A DNA stretch of 21,870 nt from a virus: positions 1 through 21,870 of the IMG/VR virus record IMGVR_UViG_3300032284_001551; one strand, written 5' to 3'. Under the pieces are notes generated by a model. That model was not told where the DNA came from, ran no database searches, and was given only the letters and a program-made list of their open reading frames with translations. The position numbers and the translations under genes were made by a program. Below, one piece after another: positions 15,739-21,870 of the stretch (position 1 is its first letter; every line of letters begins with the position of its first letter).

Positions 15739-16193
15739 GTCAACCCCCAAAGAGTACCAAGGGTTTGCATATAAGCAAGTGCTTGTCTACCATAAGGGTC
15801 TTTAATTGCTTGTAGGTCTAAAAGGGTAAGATTTTGTAGCCCTTGTCCTACAGATAAGGCTTCACTTGTGCTTACATCTGAAGCAGAATTAATTACTCCA
15901 GCGACAAAGCCACTCATGTTATAAGCTGCCCTGGCATCCTTAAAAAAGGTTTGCCCAGGAATGTCTTGCTGGAATTGCAATAAATTGCTGCCACCCCAGT
16001 TATAAACTGTAATAGTATAAATATCTGGTGAATAGGCAGAAAAATCTAAAGGAACTACATCAAGTGCGATCTGGAAAGCATAGGCATATCCAGGATCATT
16101 ATCTGGAATAGCGGTAGTAGGGATGCCCATTACTGCCCTTGTCCAAGCAATAAAACCAGCTAATGTTGGGGGTGAAGTAATGGGATCGGACAT
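15735..16193 (-). CDS. Head-tail connector / adaptor protein (152 aa)
   Basis: The protein starts MSDPITSPPTLAGFIAWTRAVMGIP and ends AYMQTLGTLWGLT. The pattern WTRAVMGIPTTAIPD, then FVAGVINSASDVSTSEALSV and LTLLDLQAIKDPYGR is typical of a small phage protein encoded after the capsid gene in PB1-like and related phages and placed at the head-tail adaptor position. The predicted helices fit a connector ring that binds under the portal. No experiment-based family is recognised from sequence alone. Confidence 0.63.
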   Translation of the reverse strand: MSDPITSPPTLAGFIAWTRAVMGIPTTAIPDNDPGYAYAFQIALDVVPLDFSAYSPDIYTITVYNWGGSNLLQFQQDIPGQTFFKDARAAYNMSGFVAGVINSASDVSTSEALSVGQGLQNLTLLDLQAIKDPYGRQALAYMQTLGTLWGLT

Positions 16194-16218
16194 ATTTCAT
16201 CTACCTATAGTTATTAAT

Positions 16219-16728
16219 TTACTGCTTTCTGGGTCTACCCCTACTTTTCATAGGTTCAGCACCTTCACGCAAAACTTCAATTGTTTGTTCAAACTTAACA
16301 CTATTATCACCTGCATTTCGTTTTTCTTCCACTACTTCTATCTCAAGTCCTGATTTTTGTCTTAATCCCATTTCTTGAGCTTTGTTGGAAAGAATTTGAT
16401 CCGCAGCAGCAGCAGTAATATTTCGTGCATTTTGCGCCCTATCAATAGCTTCTTGATCACTCTGGCTTAAACCAGCTTCAATCGCTTCAACATTAATAGG
16501 TTTATCAATACGATAAGCAATACCGCCAAAGCCTTTTTTGACCTTGTTTGCTTCCATCATTCCATAAATAGAATGTTGTTTGATGATGTGATCAATTTCT
16601 TCCTGGTTTCCCTGGATTTCCCATTGACCGCCAGCACGAATTCTATGATGGAATGGGCGTGGATTTTCCAACAACATATAAGTGAAGTTGAAATCTTGTT
16701 TACTACAATTAGCTACAAATAATTTCAT
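16219..16728 (-). CDS. Post-capsid phage protein with AT-hook-like C-terminus (169 aa), function unknown
   Basis: The protein begins MKLFVANCSKQDFNFTYMLLE. Its N-terminal 60 residues (PFHHRIRAGGQWEIQG...IIKQHSIYGM) resemble a small phage protein found after capsid genes in several myoviruses. Residues 90-150 are helical and charged. The last residues RGRPRK at 163-168 match the GRP core of an AT-hook, a minor-groove DNA-binding motif, although such a short tail can arise by chance. It is the first gene after the terminator and structured intergenic region, so it may have its own transcript start or separate translation control. AGGGA lies eight bases before the ATG. Confidence 0.7.
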   Translation of the reverse strand: MKLFVANCSKQDFNFTYMLLENPRPFHHRIRAGGQWEIQGNQEEIDHIIKQHSIYGMMEANKVKKGFGGIAYRIDKPINVEAIEAGLSQSDQEAIDRAQNARNITAAAADQILSNKAQEMGLRQKSGLEIEVVEEKRNAGDNSVKFEQTIEVLREGAEPMKSRGRPRKQ

Positions 16729-16747
16729 GATATTTTCCCTAAAGGGT

Positions 16748-16793
16748 GGGGGACAGATGATGCGGAATCTTTTTTAATGATTCCCTGCCCCCC
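16748..16793 (-). other. Long inverted repeat with inner hairpin in the 5' leader of the next gene
   Basis: Outer arms GGGGGGCAGG (16793-16784) and TCTGTCCCCC (16757-16748) pair over 10 bp with two G-U. Inside them GGAATC (16784-16779) and GATTCC (16769-16764) form a perfect 6-bp hairpin with a 9-nt loop; the two elements share one G. No T-tract follows, so it is not a standard terminator. It could be a stability element, a processing site or a translation control element. Confidence 0.65.
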
Positions 16794-16836
16794 ATTGAAT
16801 CAACACTCGGCATCACACAAGTAGTATTACTATAAC

Positions 16837-16864
16837 AAAAAACCACCTCGAAAGGTGGCTTTTT
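16837..16864 (-). terminator. Rho-independent terminator after the major capsid gene (bidirectional shape)
   Basis: The stem CCACCT / AGGTGG with a TTCG loop is flanked by AAAAAG and TTTTTT, so the run of T follows the hairpin on the minus strand. It starts 18 bases after the capsid stop codon. The mirror-like A and T flanks would also let it act on the plus strand. A partial terminator here would raise capsid message over the tail genes, a common arrangement. Confidence 0.85.
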
Positions 16865-16881
16865 GATTAAGGCTAGATTGC

Positions 16882-17907
16882 TTAATAAGCAGCAGACAAT
16901 AAGCTGATTGCTTCTGGGCGAATACCCCAACCTGAAGTGCTACGCATAGTGTAGAGGGTAGTAATACCACCATCAGCAATAGGAGTAGGAATTTCAGTAG
17001 GAGCAGACACATCAGTAAGCATCAATGTTGTAGCTGTTTGATTAGGTGTTAAAGTTGCAAAAATGTTGGTATTGATTTGTGAATTAGCTTTAGGAACTTT
17101 GAGTTCTGGAGCAGTTAAAACGATCAAATCTGTACCACCAGCACCTTGACCAATCAAAGTGTCATCAGCAGCGAAAGATACATCATCGCCACCTGCCCAT
17201 TGAGCAACAGTTTCGACCAAGCCAGCAGCAGTTTCAACACCAGCACCAATACGCTGGAATTGTGTCAATGACACTACACCAGAATAGCTGATTTGGCTAA
17301 TAAAACGCTGTGGAGCAAGGAAAACTAAACGCAAAGGCTGACCGATTTGCAATGTAGACACTTTCAAGCTACCAATCATGTTCAATAGATATTGAGCAAG
17401 TTGACCGCTATCCCATGTGCTATAGCCAGTATTACCATTGGTATCAGAACCCAAAACTTGATGCGTTGCACCATTGGTATTAACTAGACCTTCACCATTT
17501 GCAGGGTTATAGCCATACAAAAGGGCATTACGCAATTGTTGAGCAATACCTTGACGAGCAGCTAAACGCATAGCCTGGGGTAAAGCATAGCCCCATGCGC
17601 CTGTAGCAGCTTCATCAAAATTGTCATATTGCGCCCTAGTTTGCAAGCGATAAGTTGCAGTAGAGATCATTGAAGGAATAACAGATGCGCTAGGCAGTTG
17701 GTTTACAGTAGATTGATTTGCATTAACTTGTGTAGTTAATTGAATCTTTTTAGCGTAAACATACAAATCCGCTTCACCAAGGCGAGGCATAGGATTCTCT
17801 GTTGCGAGGGTTGTAAAAGCACCAGAAGCCAAGCTGTACTGCATAATCAACTCAGGCATCATGAAATGCGGATTTACTGTTACAAATGAAGGAGCAAAAC
17901 CTGACAT
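16882..17907 (-). CDS. Major capsid protein, DUF2184-like HK97 fold
   Basis: This 341-residue protein begins MSGFAPSFVTVNPHFMMPELIMQ and lies after the protease/scaffold and decoration genes, directly before a strong terminator. Segments such as TRAQYDNFDEAATGAWGYALPQAMRLAARQGIAQQLRNALLYGYNPANGEGLVN and the C-terminal SGWGIRPEAISLLSA match the general pattern of DUF2184-type capsid proteins of PB1-like phages. Ribosome binding site AAAGGAAAAATATT precedes the ATG. The length fits this family. The N-terminus may be cut by the prohead protease, but no clear cleavage site is visible. Confidence 0.85.
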   Translation of the reverse strand: MSGFAPSFVTVNPHFMMPELIMQYSLASGAFTTLATENPMPRLGEADLYVYAKKIQLTTQVNANQSTVNQLPSASVIPSMISTATYRLQTRAQYDNFDEAATGAWGYALPQAMRLAARQGIAQQLRNALLYGYNPANGEGLVNTNGATHQVLGSDTNGNTGYSTWDSGQLAQYLLNMIGSLKVSTLQIGQPLRLVFLAPQRFISQISYSGVVSLTQFQRIGAGVETAAGLVETVAQWAGGDDVSFAADDTLIGQGAGGTDLIVLTAPELKVPKANSQINTNIFATLTPNQTATTLMLTDVSAPTEIPTPIADGGITTLYTMRSTSGWGIRPEAISLLSAAY

Positions 17908-17922
17908 AATATTTTTCCTTTG

Positions 17923-18564
17923 TTAGATTAGAACAACTGCAATATAGCCAGTTGAAGTCCAGTTAGCAGTACCAGCCATACCATCGTATGAAACTAGCTT
18001 GTTATTGGCAGTACTTGTTCTCAAGACTTTTACTGAAATGGTAAAAGCACCAGCAGAAGTAGTAGTCAAAAGATTAGTAGTTGGATTCCAATAAATAGGT
18101 GTAGTTGCAATAGTAGCACCATCCAAAGCTACGATAGAAGCATCGCAAGGAAGGGGAATTCTTGCACCACTACCAAAGCGGTAGAAGTTTACTGACATAC
18201 CTGGGGAAAACAATGGAGCAGTACTTTGTGGGGTTGTGATACCAGAAAATGCCTGGTTGTATACACAAATACCAGTAGCTTCATAAGTAGAGCCATCAGC
18301 TTGGATAATAGTGCCACCAAGAGAATCAGTACCAGGCTGGGGTTGTGAATAATATCCATTTTGCAAAGTTGGGATCAACTCAGTAATTGGAACACCGCCC
18401 CATAATGGAATAGTAGCATCAGTTGAAAAAACACCACCAGATAGAGCAAACTTAACTGCTGGATCATCTAGTGCATCGCCTTGTGTAAAACCATTACTAT
18501 TGGTATTAAATAGACCAGCAGCATTGGTTGTTGCCATAGGCTGTAAAGAAATTTGAGCAGACAT
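17923..18564 (-). CDS. Capsid decoration / stabilising protein
   Basis: The 213-residue protein begins MSAQISLQPMATTNAAGLFNTN and lies between the protease/scaffold and capsid genes, the usual place for decoration proteins. It is beta-rich, with a central PGTDSLGGTIIQADGSTYEATGICVYNQAF and a C-terminal TSTGYIAVVLI. Size and position match the cement proteins of PB1/E217-type phages that cap capsid surfaces. Function is inferred from gene order and general features. Confidence 0.68.
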   Translation of the reverse strand: MSAQISLQPMATTNAAGLFNTNSNGFTQGDALDDPAVKFALSGGVFSTDATIPLWGGVPITELIPTLQNGYYSQPQPGTDSLGGTIIQADGSTYEATGICVYNQAFSGITTPQSTAPLFSPGMSVNFYRFGSGARIPLPCDASIVALDGATIATTPIYWNPTTNLLTTTSAGAFTISVKVLRTSTANNKLVSYDGMAGTANWTSTGYIAVVLI

Positions 18565-18574
18565 GATTTATTCC

Positions 18575-19441
18575 TTATCGCTTGTTATTGAACAAATGGA
18601 ATTCTTTGACACGCATAGAAGGCACTTTAAAATCGCCTAACCATGCTTCCATAGAACCCTTGAATTTCGTAATAGTACGACCAGCACGATCTTTTTCATT
18701 GATTTCAATCAATTGATCCGCAGCAAACATTGTTGGTGATTTAGCAGCAGCTAAAGCATCAGCAAAAATTGTTTTTTCTGCGATATTCAATAATTGAACA
18801 TCTTTAATTGAAGTAAGATTTACTGATTTGTAGCTATCAGAATAGGCTTGCAGACCACGCAATAAACGCTTGCGATAAGACAATAAACCTTCGCCTTTTA
18901 ATGGGCGTGAAGCAGATTTACCAAATGAAGCAAGTACTGAATCAGCTTTAGCCTGAGCATCAGCGTATTCGGCTTCTTCTTCATCAGCTTTCATAGCTTC
19001 TTCTTCATCATCTTTTTTAAATTCCATGTGTCCAGGATGCTCAACCATACCTTCATCATCAGGTTTGATTTCACCAGCCTTACCATGTTCTTTAGGATCA
19101 GAACCTTCTGCATCTTTGCGCTTTTTCATATCTTTACGCATTTTCATGTCATCTTCGTCATCATCACACATAGCGTCATCATCATCTTTACGCTTTTTAG
19201 AATCCATTTTGCGTTCCATGAATTTTTTGGCTTCAGATTCAGATTCTTCATCATCATCACACATTGCATCATCATCATCTTTGCGCTTAGATTTTTTATC
19301 GGCAGCAGTAACGAGGGGAGCAGCAGGTAAATCCTTCTCCATCTCATCAACTCTTGCTGATAAACCACTAATCGCAGCTAGTATTGCATCTAACTTATCA
19401 CCTTGGGCATCTGCCTTTGGTGCAATCGTATTGTCATTCAT
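18575..19441 (-). CDS. Probable nested scaffold protein (288 aa) from an internal start
   Basis: Met547 of the large protein (ATG at 19441-19439, reading MNDNTIAPKADAQGDKL) is preceded by AGAGGTG with seven bases between GAGGT and ATG, an ideal internal ribosome binding site. The start falls exactly between the protease domain and the coiled-coil scaffold. Lambda (C and Nu3) and many other phages make a separate scaffold this way from within the protease gene. The product has a coiled coil (LDAILAAISGLSARVDEMEKD), acidic-basic repeats and a helical C-terminus that likely binds capsid protein. Not proven by sequence alone. Confidence 0.55.
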   Translation of the reverse strand: MNDNTIAPKADAQGDKLDAILAAISGLSARVDEMEKDLPAAPLVTAADKKSKRKDDDDAMCDDDEESESEAKKFMERKMDSKKRKDDDDAMCDDDEDDMKMRKDMKKRKDAEGSDPKEHGKAGEIKPDDEGMVEHPGHMEFKKDDEEEAMKADEEEAEYADAQAKADSVLASFGKSASRPLKGEGLLSYRKRLLRGLQAYSDSYKSVNLTSIKDVQLLNIAEKTIFADALAAAKSPTMFAADQLIEINEKDRAGRTITKFKGSMEAWLGDFKVPSMRVKEFHLFNNKR

Positions 19442-21079
19442 ATCAGACACCTCTTGGTTATTTAAAAGAACTCCTGTGGCATCGCCACCCTTATCCCATA
19501 CCCCTTTTGATCCTCTAGCTTTCGTTACGATAGCTATATGATCTAAGAGAAATGGAACACCTTCTATTAAGAGTGGTTCACCATTCTCAGTAGTTAGTGT
19601 AGTGTTTCCAGCAGTATTGTCAAATACTACTGAAGGGGAAGTGCTAATTTCACCTTCAAGAATCTCATCAACTGAGTCCTGATCGTAAATCTTAGCAATA
19701 CCCCAAACTTCATCGCCTTTAATATAAGGCAACATAATAGAACCAACTGCACGATCTTTAAATTCTTTAGAAGTAAGAACCGCAGTTTCAGGATGATCCA
19801 TGATGACCATTAAGCCATTACACCGCTTTAAGAATTCTTCATTCAAATAAAGAGATGGATCACGCCATACATTTTCGCCAATACTTGATCTGTAAGCCAG
19901 CCCAGTACCAGTAATGCGAATAGCCAAAAGCATAATATTGGCATACATCTGTGGGCTTGGCAGCAAATCTTGAGCCATTAATTGTGCTACATCGGTTTCA
20001 GTTTTAACCATTGCAATTTTGAAAGCATTATGTAAGCCTGGGTGCAATGGCATTGGTGGATTGCTTGGATCGCACCAATCGTAACCTGTAGATTCGTAAT
20101 TCAGTTTTACATCGGTCTTTTTAACATCTCTGGCAACATAAGTGCAGAATTGACCATCATCATGTAAAACTTCTAATTTTCCATCGTATTTAATACCTGT
20201 TTCTTCTTCGCACTCTCTACGAGCAGCTTCTTCCAGGGTTTCACCAGATTTTTGATGTCCACCAGGTACGCACCAGGTATTAGGATAATCGCCACCGCCA
20301 GAACCTCTGCGGATTAAAAGGGTTTCACCATCACCAGTAATAAACATAATTCCAGATGCTCTGCCACCTGCGCCAGCATTATTAGCAATAGGCATGACTA
20401 CTTCTGGTGTTTTAGCTACTAGATCGGCTGCATCAGGTACGCAATTAGGAACTTCCTTACCATCTTTTTCTTTCATTCCAAATTGCTCATAACCTTCCCA
20501 GCAAGGATCAGCATCCACATAATCTATAAGTTGATCAATGATCATACCCATATCAGATCGAATGGCATCACATTTCCATTTACGCAAGGATTTATTAATT
20601 CTGGAATCAGGATCGTGAGCAGTAGCAGGGGATGTTAATTTTGCTTTCATGCCCTTCATCCTGGCGCAGAAAGATTCTTTACGAGAACCGCCTTCTGGCT
20701 GGGGTGCTTTTAAATGTGCGCCATGTTCCTTATTATAGGATTCACGCCCTTTTTCATTTAAACCACCATTTTTGTTTTTGCCTTCTTTTGTTGTCCAGGC
20801 TTCGGAATCATCAAGAGTTGTATTTTCAGTACGATTTATTTGCTCTTTATATTCCTGGACAGATCGTGTAATGTCCTGCAATCGTGTACGCAACTCACTT
20901 AAATCTTCATCCTTATATTCAGGTGTAGATAATAAAGTTGGTTCTTCTGGGAAATCGCCAGAGTTATCTTCGCTATGCTTAATGAATTTCTTTGCCACTT
21001 CTTTAGGGATGCCAATATTGCTCTTGCCTTTAGCAGCAGCATACATGGCTTTCCTTTGGGCTTCAGATTCAAATGGCAT
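18575..21079 (-). CDS. Fused prohead protease (DUF2213), Nudix hydrolase and scaffold protein, 834 aa
   Basis: Domains in order: residues 1-36, a short phage module (SEAQRKAMYAAAKGK...GIPKEVAKKF); 60-90, coiled coil; 93-170, DUF6321-like (EAWTTKEGKNKNGGLNEKGR... SFCARMKGMK ... LRKWKC); 193-216, a Cys motif (CWEGYEQFGMKEKDGKEVPNC); 240-350, Nudix with a complete box at 274-296 (Gly274, Glu280, Arg288, Glu289, Glu292, Glu293, Gly295); 380-545, DUF2213 prohead protease with candidate His429 (MDHPE) and Ser481 (STSPS); 547-834, scaffold with a coiled coil, acidic-basic repeats and a helical end. It should shape the procapsid and cut scaffold and head proteins during maturation. The Nudix part may act on a nucleotide; its substrate is unknown. 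Fusion of protease and scaffold is known; this many modules is unusual. Confidence 0.85.
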   Translation of the reverse strand: MPFESEAQRKAMYAAAKGKSNIGIPKEVAKKFIKHSEDNSGDFPEEPTLLSTPEYKDEDLSELRTRLQDITRSVQEYKEQINRTENTTLDDSEAWTTKEGKNKNGGLNEKGRESYNKEHGAHLKAPQPEGGSRKESFCARMKGMKAKLTSPATAHDPDSRINKSLRKWKCDAIRSDMGMIIDQLIDYVDADPCWEGYEQFGMKEKDGKEVPNCVPDAADLVAKTPEVVMPIANNAGAGGRASGIMFITGDGETLLIRRGSGGGDYPNTWCVPGGHQKSGETLEEAARRECEEETGIKYDGKLEVLHDDGQFCTYVARDVKKTDVKLNYESTGYDWCDPSNPPMPLHPGLHNAFKIAMVKTETDVAQLMAQDLLPSPQMYANIMLLAIRITGTGLAYRSSIGENVWRDPSLYLNEEFLKRCNGLMVIMDHPETAVLTSKEFKDRAVGSIMLPYIKGDEVWGIAKIYDQDSVDEILEGEISTSPSVVFDNTAGNTTLTTENGEPLLIEGVPFLLDHIAIVTKARGSKGVWDKGGDATGVLLNNQEVSDMNDNTIAPKADAQGDKLDAILAAISGLSARVDEMEKDLPAAPLVTAADKKSKRKDDDDAMCDDDEESESEAKKFMERKMDSKKRKDDDDAMCDDDEDDMKMRKDMKKRKDAEGSDPKEHGKAGEIKPDDEGMVEHPGHMEFKKDDEEEAMKADEEEAEYADAQAKADSVLASFGKSASRPLKGEGLLSYRKRLLRGLQAYSDSYKSVNLTSIKDVQLLNIAEKTIFADALAAAKSPTMFAADQLIEINEKDRAGRTITKFKGSMEAWLGDFKVPSMRVKEFHLFNNKR
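19155..19295 (-). repeat. Acidic-basic repeat in the scaffold part
   Basis: The 14-residue string KRKDDDDAMCDDDE occurs at residues 598-611 and again at 629-642, 31 residues apart. It is coded by GAT-rich DNA in two stretches, near 19249-19289 and 19157-19199. The region around it alternates Lys/Arg and Asp/Glu blocks, so it is probably disordered. Confidence 0.85.
19448..19454 (-). promoter_or_regulatory. Internal Shine-Dalgarno for the nested scaffold
   Basis: The minus strand reads AGAGGTG, then TCTGAT, then ATG at 19441. GAGGT matches the anti-Shine-Dalgarno end of 16S rRNA and the spacing is seven bases. It also encodes part of the parent protein (Gln-Glu-Val), so it could be a chance match, but its place at a domain border argues against that. 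Confidence 0.55.
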
Positions 21080-21087
21080 AAACTACC

Positions 21088-21870
21088 CTACGATATTTTT
21101 GATGATTGTAACGCTAATTCACCCTTTTTTGTCAAAAATTCTTTTGGCAATTTACGCAAGCTATAAATATATTTATAGAAACACCGACAATAAACTTCCT
21201 CACCTGGAGAAGTTATGTCATCAGTATAACCATTAATTGCTTTTATGTAACCTTTATCACTTGCCCAGTTATTGCGAATAACATAAACTTTTTCATCTCT
21301 CTCTTTATGATCTTTGCGATAATCATAATTAATTTGTTTCCAATGACTATGCCATATTCCAGCAATTGCGCCATTATCTACTGCGACAATATCATTAATA
21401 TTTGAAATGAGTTTATGAGTTTGATCTATTACAACACGCCTTTGATTAAAAGGCATTTTAGTTAATGACTTTTTAATATCCTGCTTTTCTTTTCTTTTAT
21501 CAACAGCTAAAGAACCGCCTTTAGGAATTGAAGTTGCCCAACCTTCAAATCTTCGTAATACATCTGTAATAGATTGTTCACGATTATATTTAATCAGATT
21601 CGCTGAAGCCATTATTCTGCGATCTAATTCAGCCCTAAGTTTAGGCTTTAGCTTGTCAACATCGTACTTGGATACTGTCTTATTAACCAGACCACCTTTA
21701 GTTACCAGGCGGTCAAAGGCTGCATTTAAAGCCTTTTCCATTTCCCTTTGCATTTGTTCATCAGACATCAGAACATTGTTTGCTGCATCTTTGATTTTTT
21801 TAAGCCAATGCTCTACTCGACTCTGGGAGTCAAAGCCATACTCAATAAAATCATTGATGGCAGCAGTTAG
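21088..21870 (-). CDS. Head morphogenesis / minor head protein, Mu gpF / SPP1 gp7-like (5' end outside window)
   Basis: The frame is open from the right edge; the visible part is 260 residues, beginning LTAAINDFIEYGFDSQSRVEHWLKK. An internal ATG at 21768 is not the true start because the frame continues upstream in well-formed protein. Features of the Mu F family include long helices (ALNAAFDRLVTKGG...RRIMASANLIKYNREQSITDVLRRFEGWATS), then WHSHWKQINYDYRKDHKERDEKVYVIRN and the C-terminal EEVYCRCFYKYIY with paired Cys. Such proteins attach near the portal and may be ejected with DNA. It lies eight bases before the protease gene. Portal and terminase genes would be expected just to the right. 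Confidence 0.8.
   Translation of the reverse strand, partial: LTAAINDFIEYGFDSQSRVEHWLKKIKDAANNVLMSDEQMQREMEKALNAAFDRLVTKGGLVNKTVSKYDVDKLKPKLRAELDRRIMASANLIKYNREQSITDVLRRFEGWATSIPKGGSLAVDKRKEKQDIKKSLTKMPFNQRRVVIDQTHKLISNINDIVAVDNGAIAGIWHSHWKQINYDYRKDHKERDEKVYVIRNNWASDKGYIKAINGYTDDITSPGEEVYCRCFYKYIYSLRKLPKEFLTKKGELALQSSKIS

Larger units (their letters stand above)
16729..16881 (-). other. Intergenic region after the capsid gene with terminator and inverted repeats
   Basis: This 153-base gap is by far the longest in the window. Reading in the direction of transcription it holds the hairpin terminator (16864-16837), then a G-tract inverted repeat, then the ribosome binding site for the next gene. 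I see no clear promoter: a TATAGT at 16834-16829 has no good partner upstream. Confidence 0.75.

Noticed and set aside
15280-15750. TTG start at 15750 for the neck protein
   Set aside because: ATG at 15738 overlaps the previous stop as ATGA, the pattern used at several other junctions here.
16829-16834. TATAGT as a -10 promoter element for the neck and tail genes
   Set aside because: No acceptable -35 hexamer at 16-18 bases; the upstream sequence is the terminator stem.
16739-17012. Minus-strand frames at 16739-16930 and 16830-17012
   Set aside because: They run through the capsid C-terminus, the terminator hairpin and the inverted repeat in other frames and have no plausible start signals.
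19026-19541. Plus-strand 171-residue Ser-rich frame and the overlapping 100-residue frame
   Set aside because: Antisense of the acidic GAT-rich scaffold repeats; composition is forced by the real gene and the strand is opposite to the whole operon.
21088-21768. ATG at 21768 as the start of the head morphogenesis gene
   Set aside because: The frame stays open to the right edge with protein-like sequence, so the gene is partial and starts outside the window.

Overview
The window is part of the virion-structure operon of a tailed phage (or prophage) with a contractile tail. Every supported gene is on the minus strand, so transcription runs from the right edge to the left edge. Coding is nearly gap-free: many junctions are ATGA or TAATG overlaps or gaps under 30 bases. 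The DNA is AT-rich. The head and tail families (DUF2213 protease, DUF2184-type capsid, DUF3383-type sheath, gp138-type spike, Pam3-type plug) match the general plan of myoviruses such as Pseudomonas PB1/E217 and cyanophage Pam3. The modular fibres with glycine-periodic repeats, and the small domains in the protease protein, suggest an aquatic, probably uncultured phage of a Gram-negative host. The host cannot be named from this sequence. No integrase, tRNA, lysis cassette, CRISPR array or insertion sequence was seen.

Head module (21870 to 16882): the 3' part of a Mu gpF/SPP1 gp7-like head morphogenesis gene, which runs off the right edge; an unusual 834-residue protein joining small phage modules, a Nudix hydrolase, a DUF2213 prohead protease and a scaffold; a probable decoration protein; and the major capsid protein. 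A hairpin terminator follows the capsid gene. Next comes the only sizeable intergenic region (about 150 bases), which holds a second strong inverted repeat.

Neck and tail module (16728 to 9029): a small protein with an AT-hook-like C-terminus, two or three neck/completion proteins, a 348-residue and a 104-residue protein of unknown role, the sheath, the tube, the tail assembly chaperones, the tape measure with a C-terminal M15-type peptidase, and a baseplate-proximal protein. The chaperone pair carries a textbook -1 programmed frameshift signal: a T TTT TTT heptamer, a 6-nt spacer and a 12-bp stem-loop.

Baseplate and fibre module (9026 to 1): plug, hub, spike, gp25-like wedge, J-like wedge and gpI-like protein. 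Two fibre genes follow, which share an N-terminal attachment module and are separated by a 90-residue protein. The first fibre carries an 86-residue internal duplication and a gp53-like C-terminal receptor-binding domain. The last gene, open at the left edge, codes a large fibre dominated by well over 100 Gly-X-Ser triplets with aromatic or Ile residues at X, broken by globular modules.

The most notable points are the frameshift cassette, the protease/Nudix/scaffold fusion with a likely internal scaffold start, the Gly-X-Ser fibre, and the structured region after the capsid gene.
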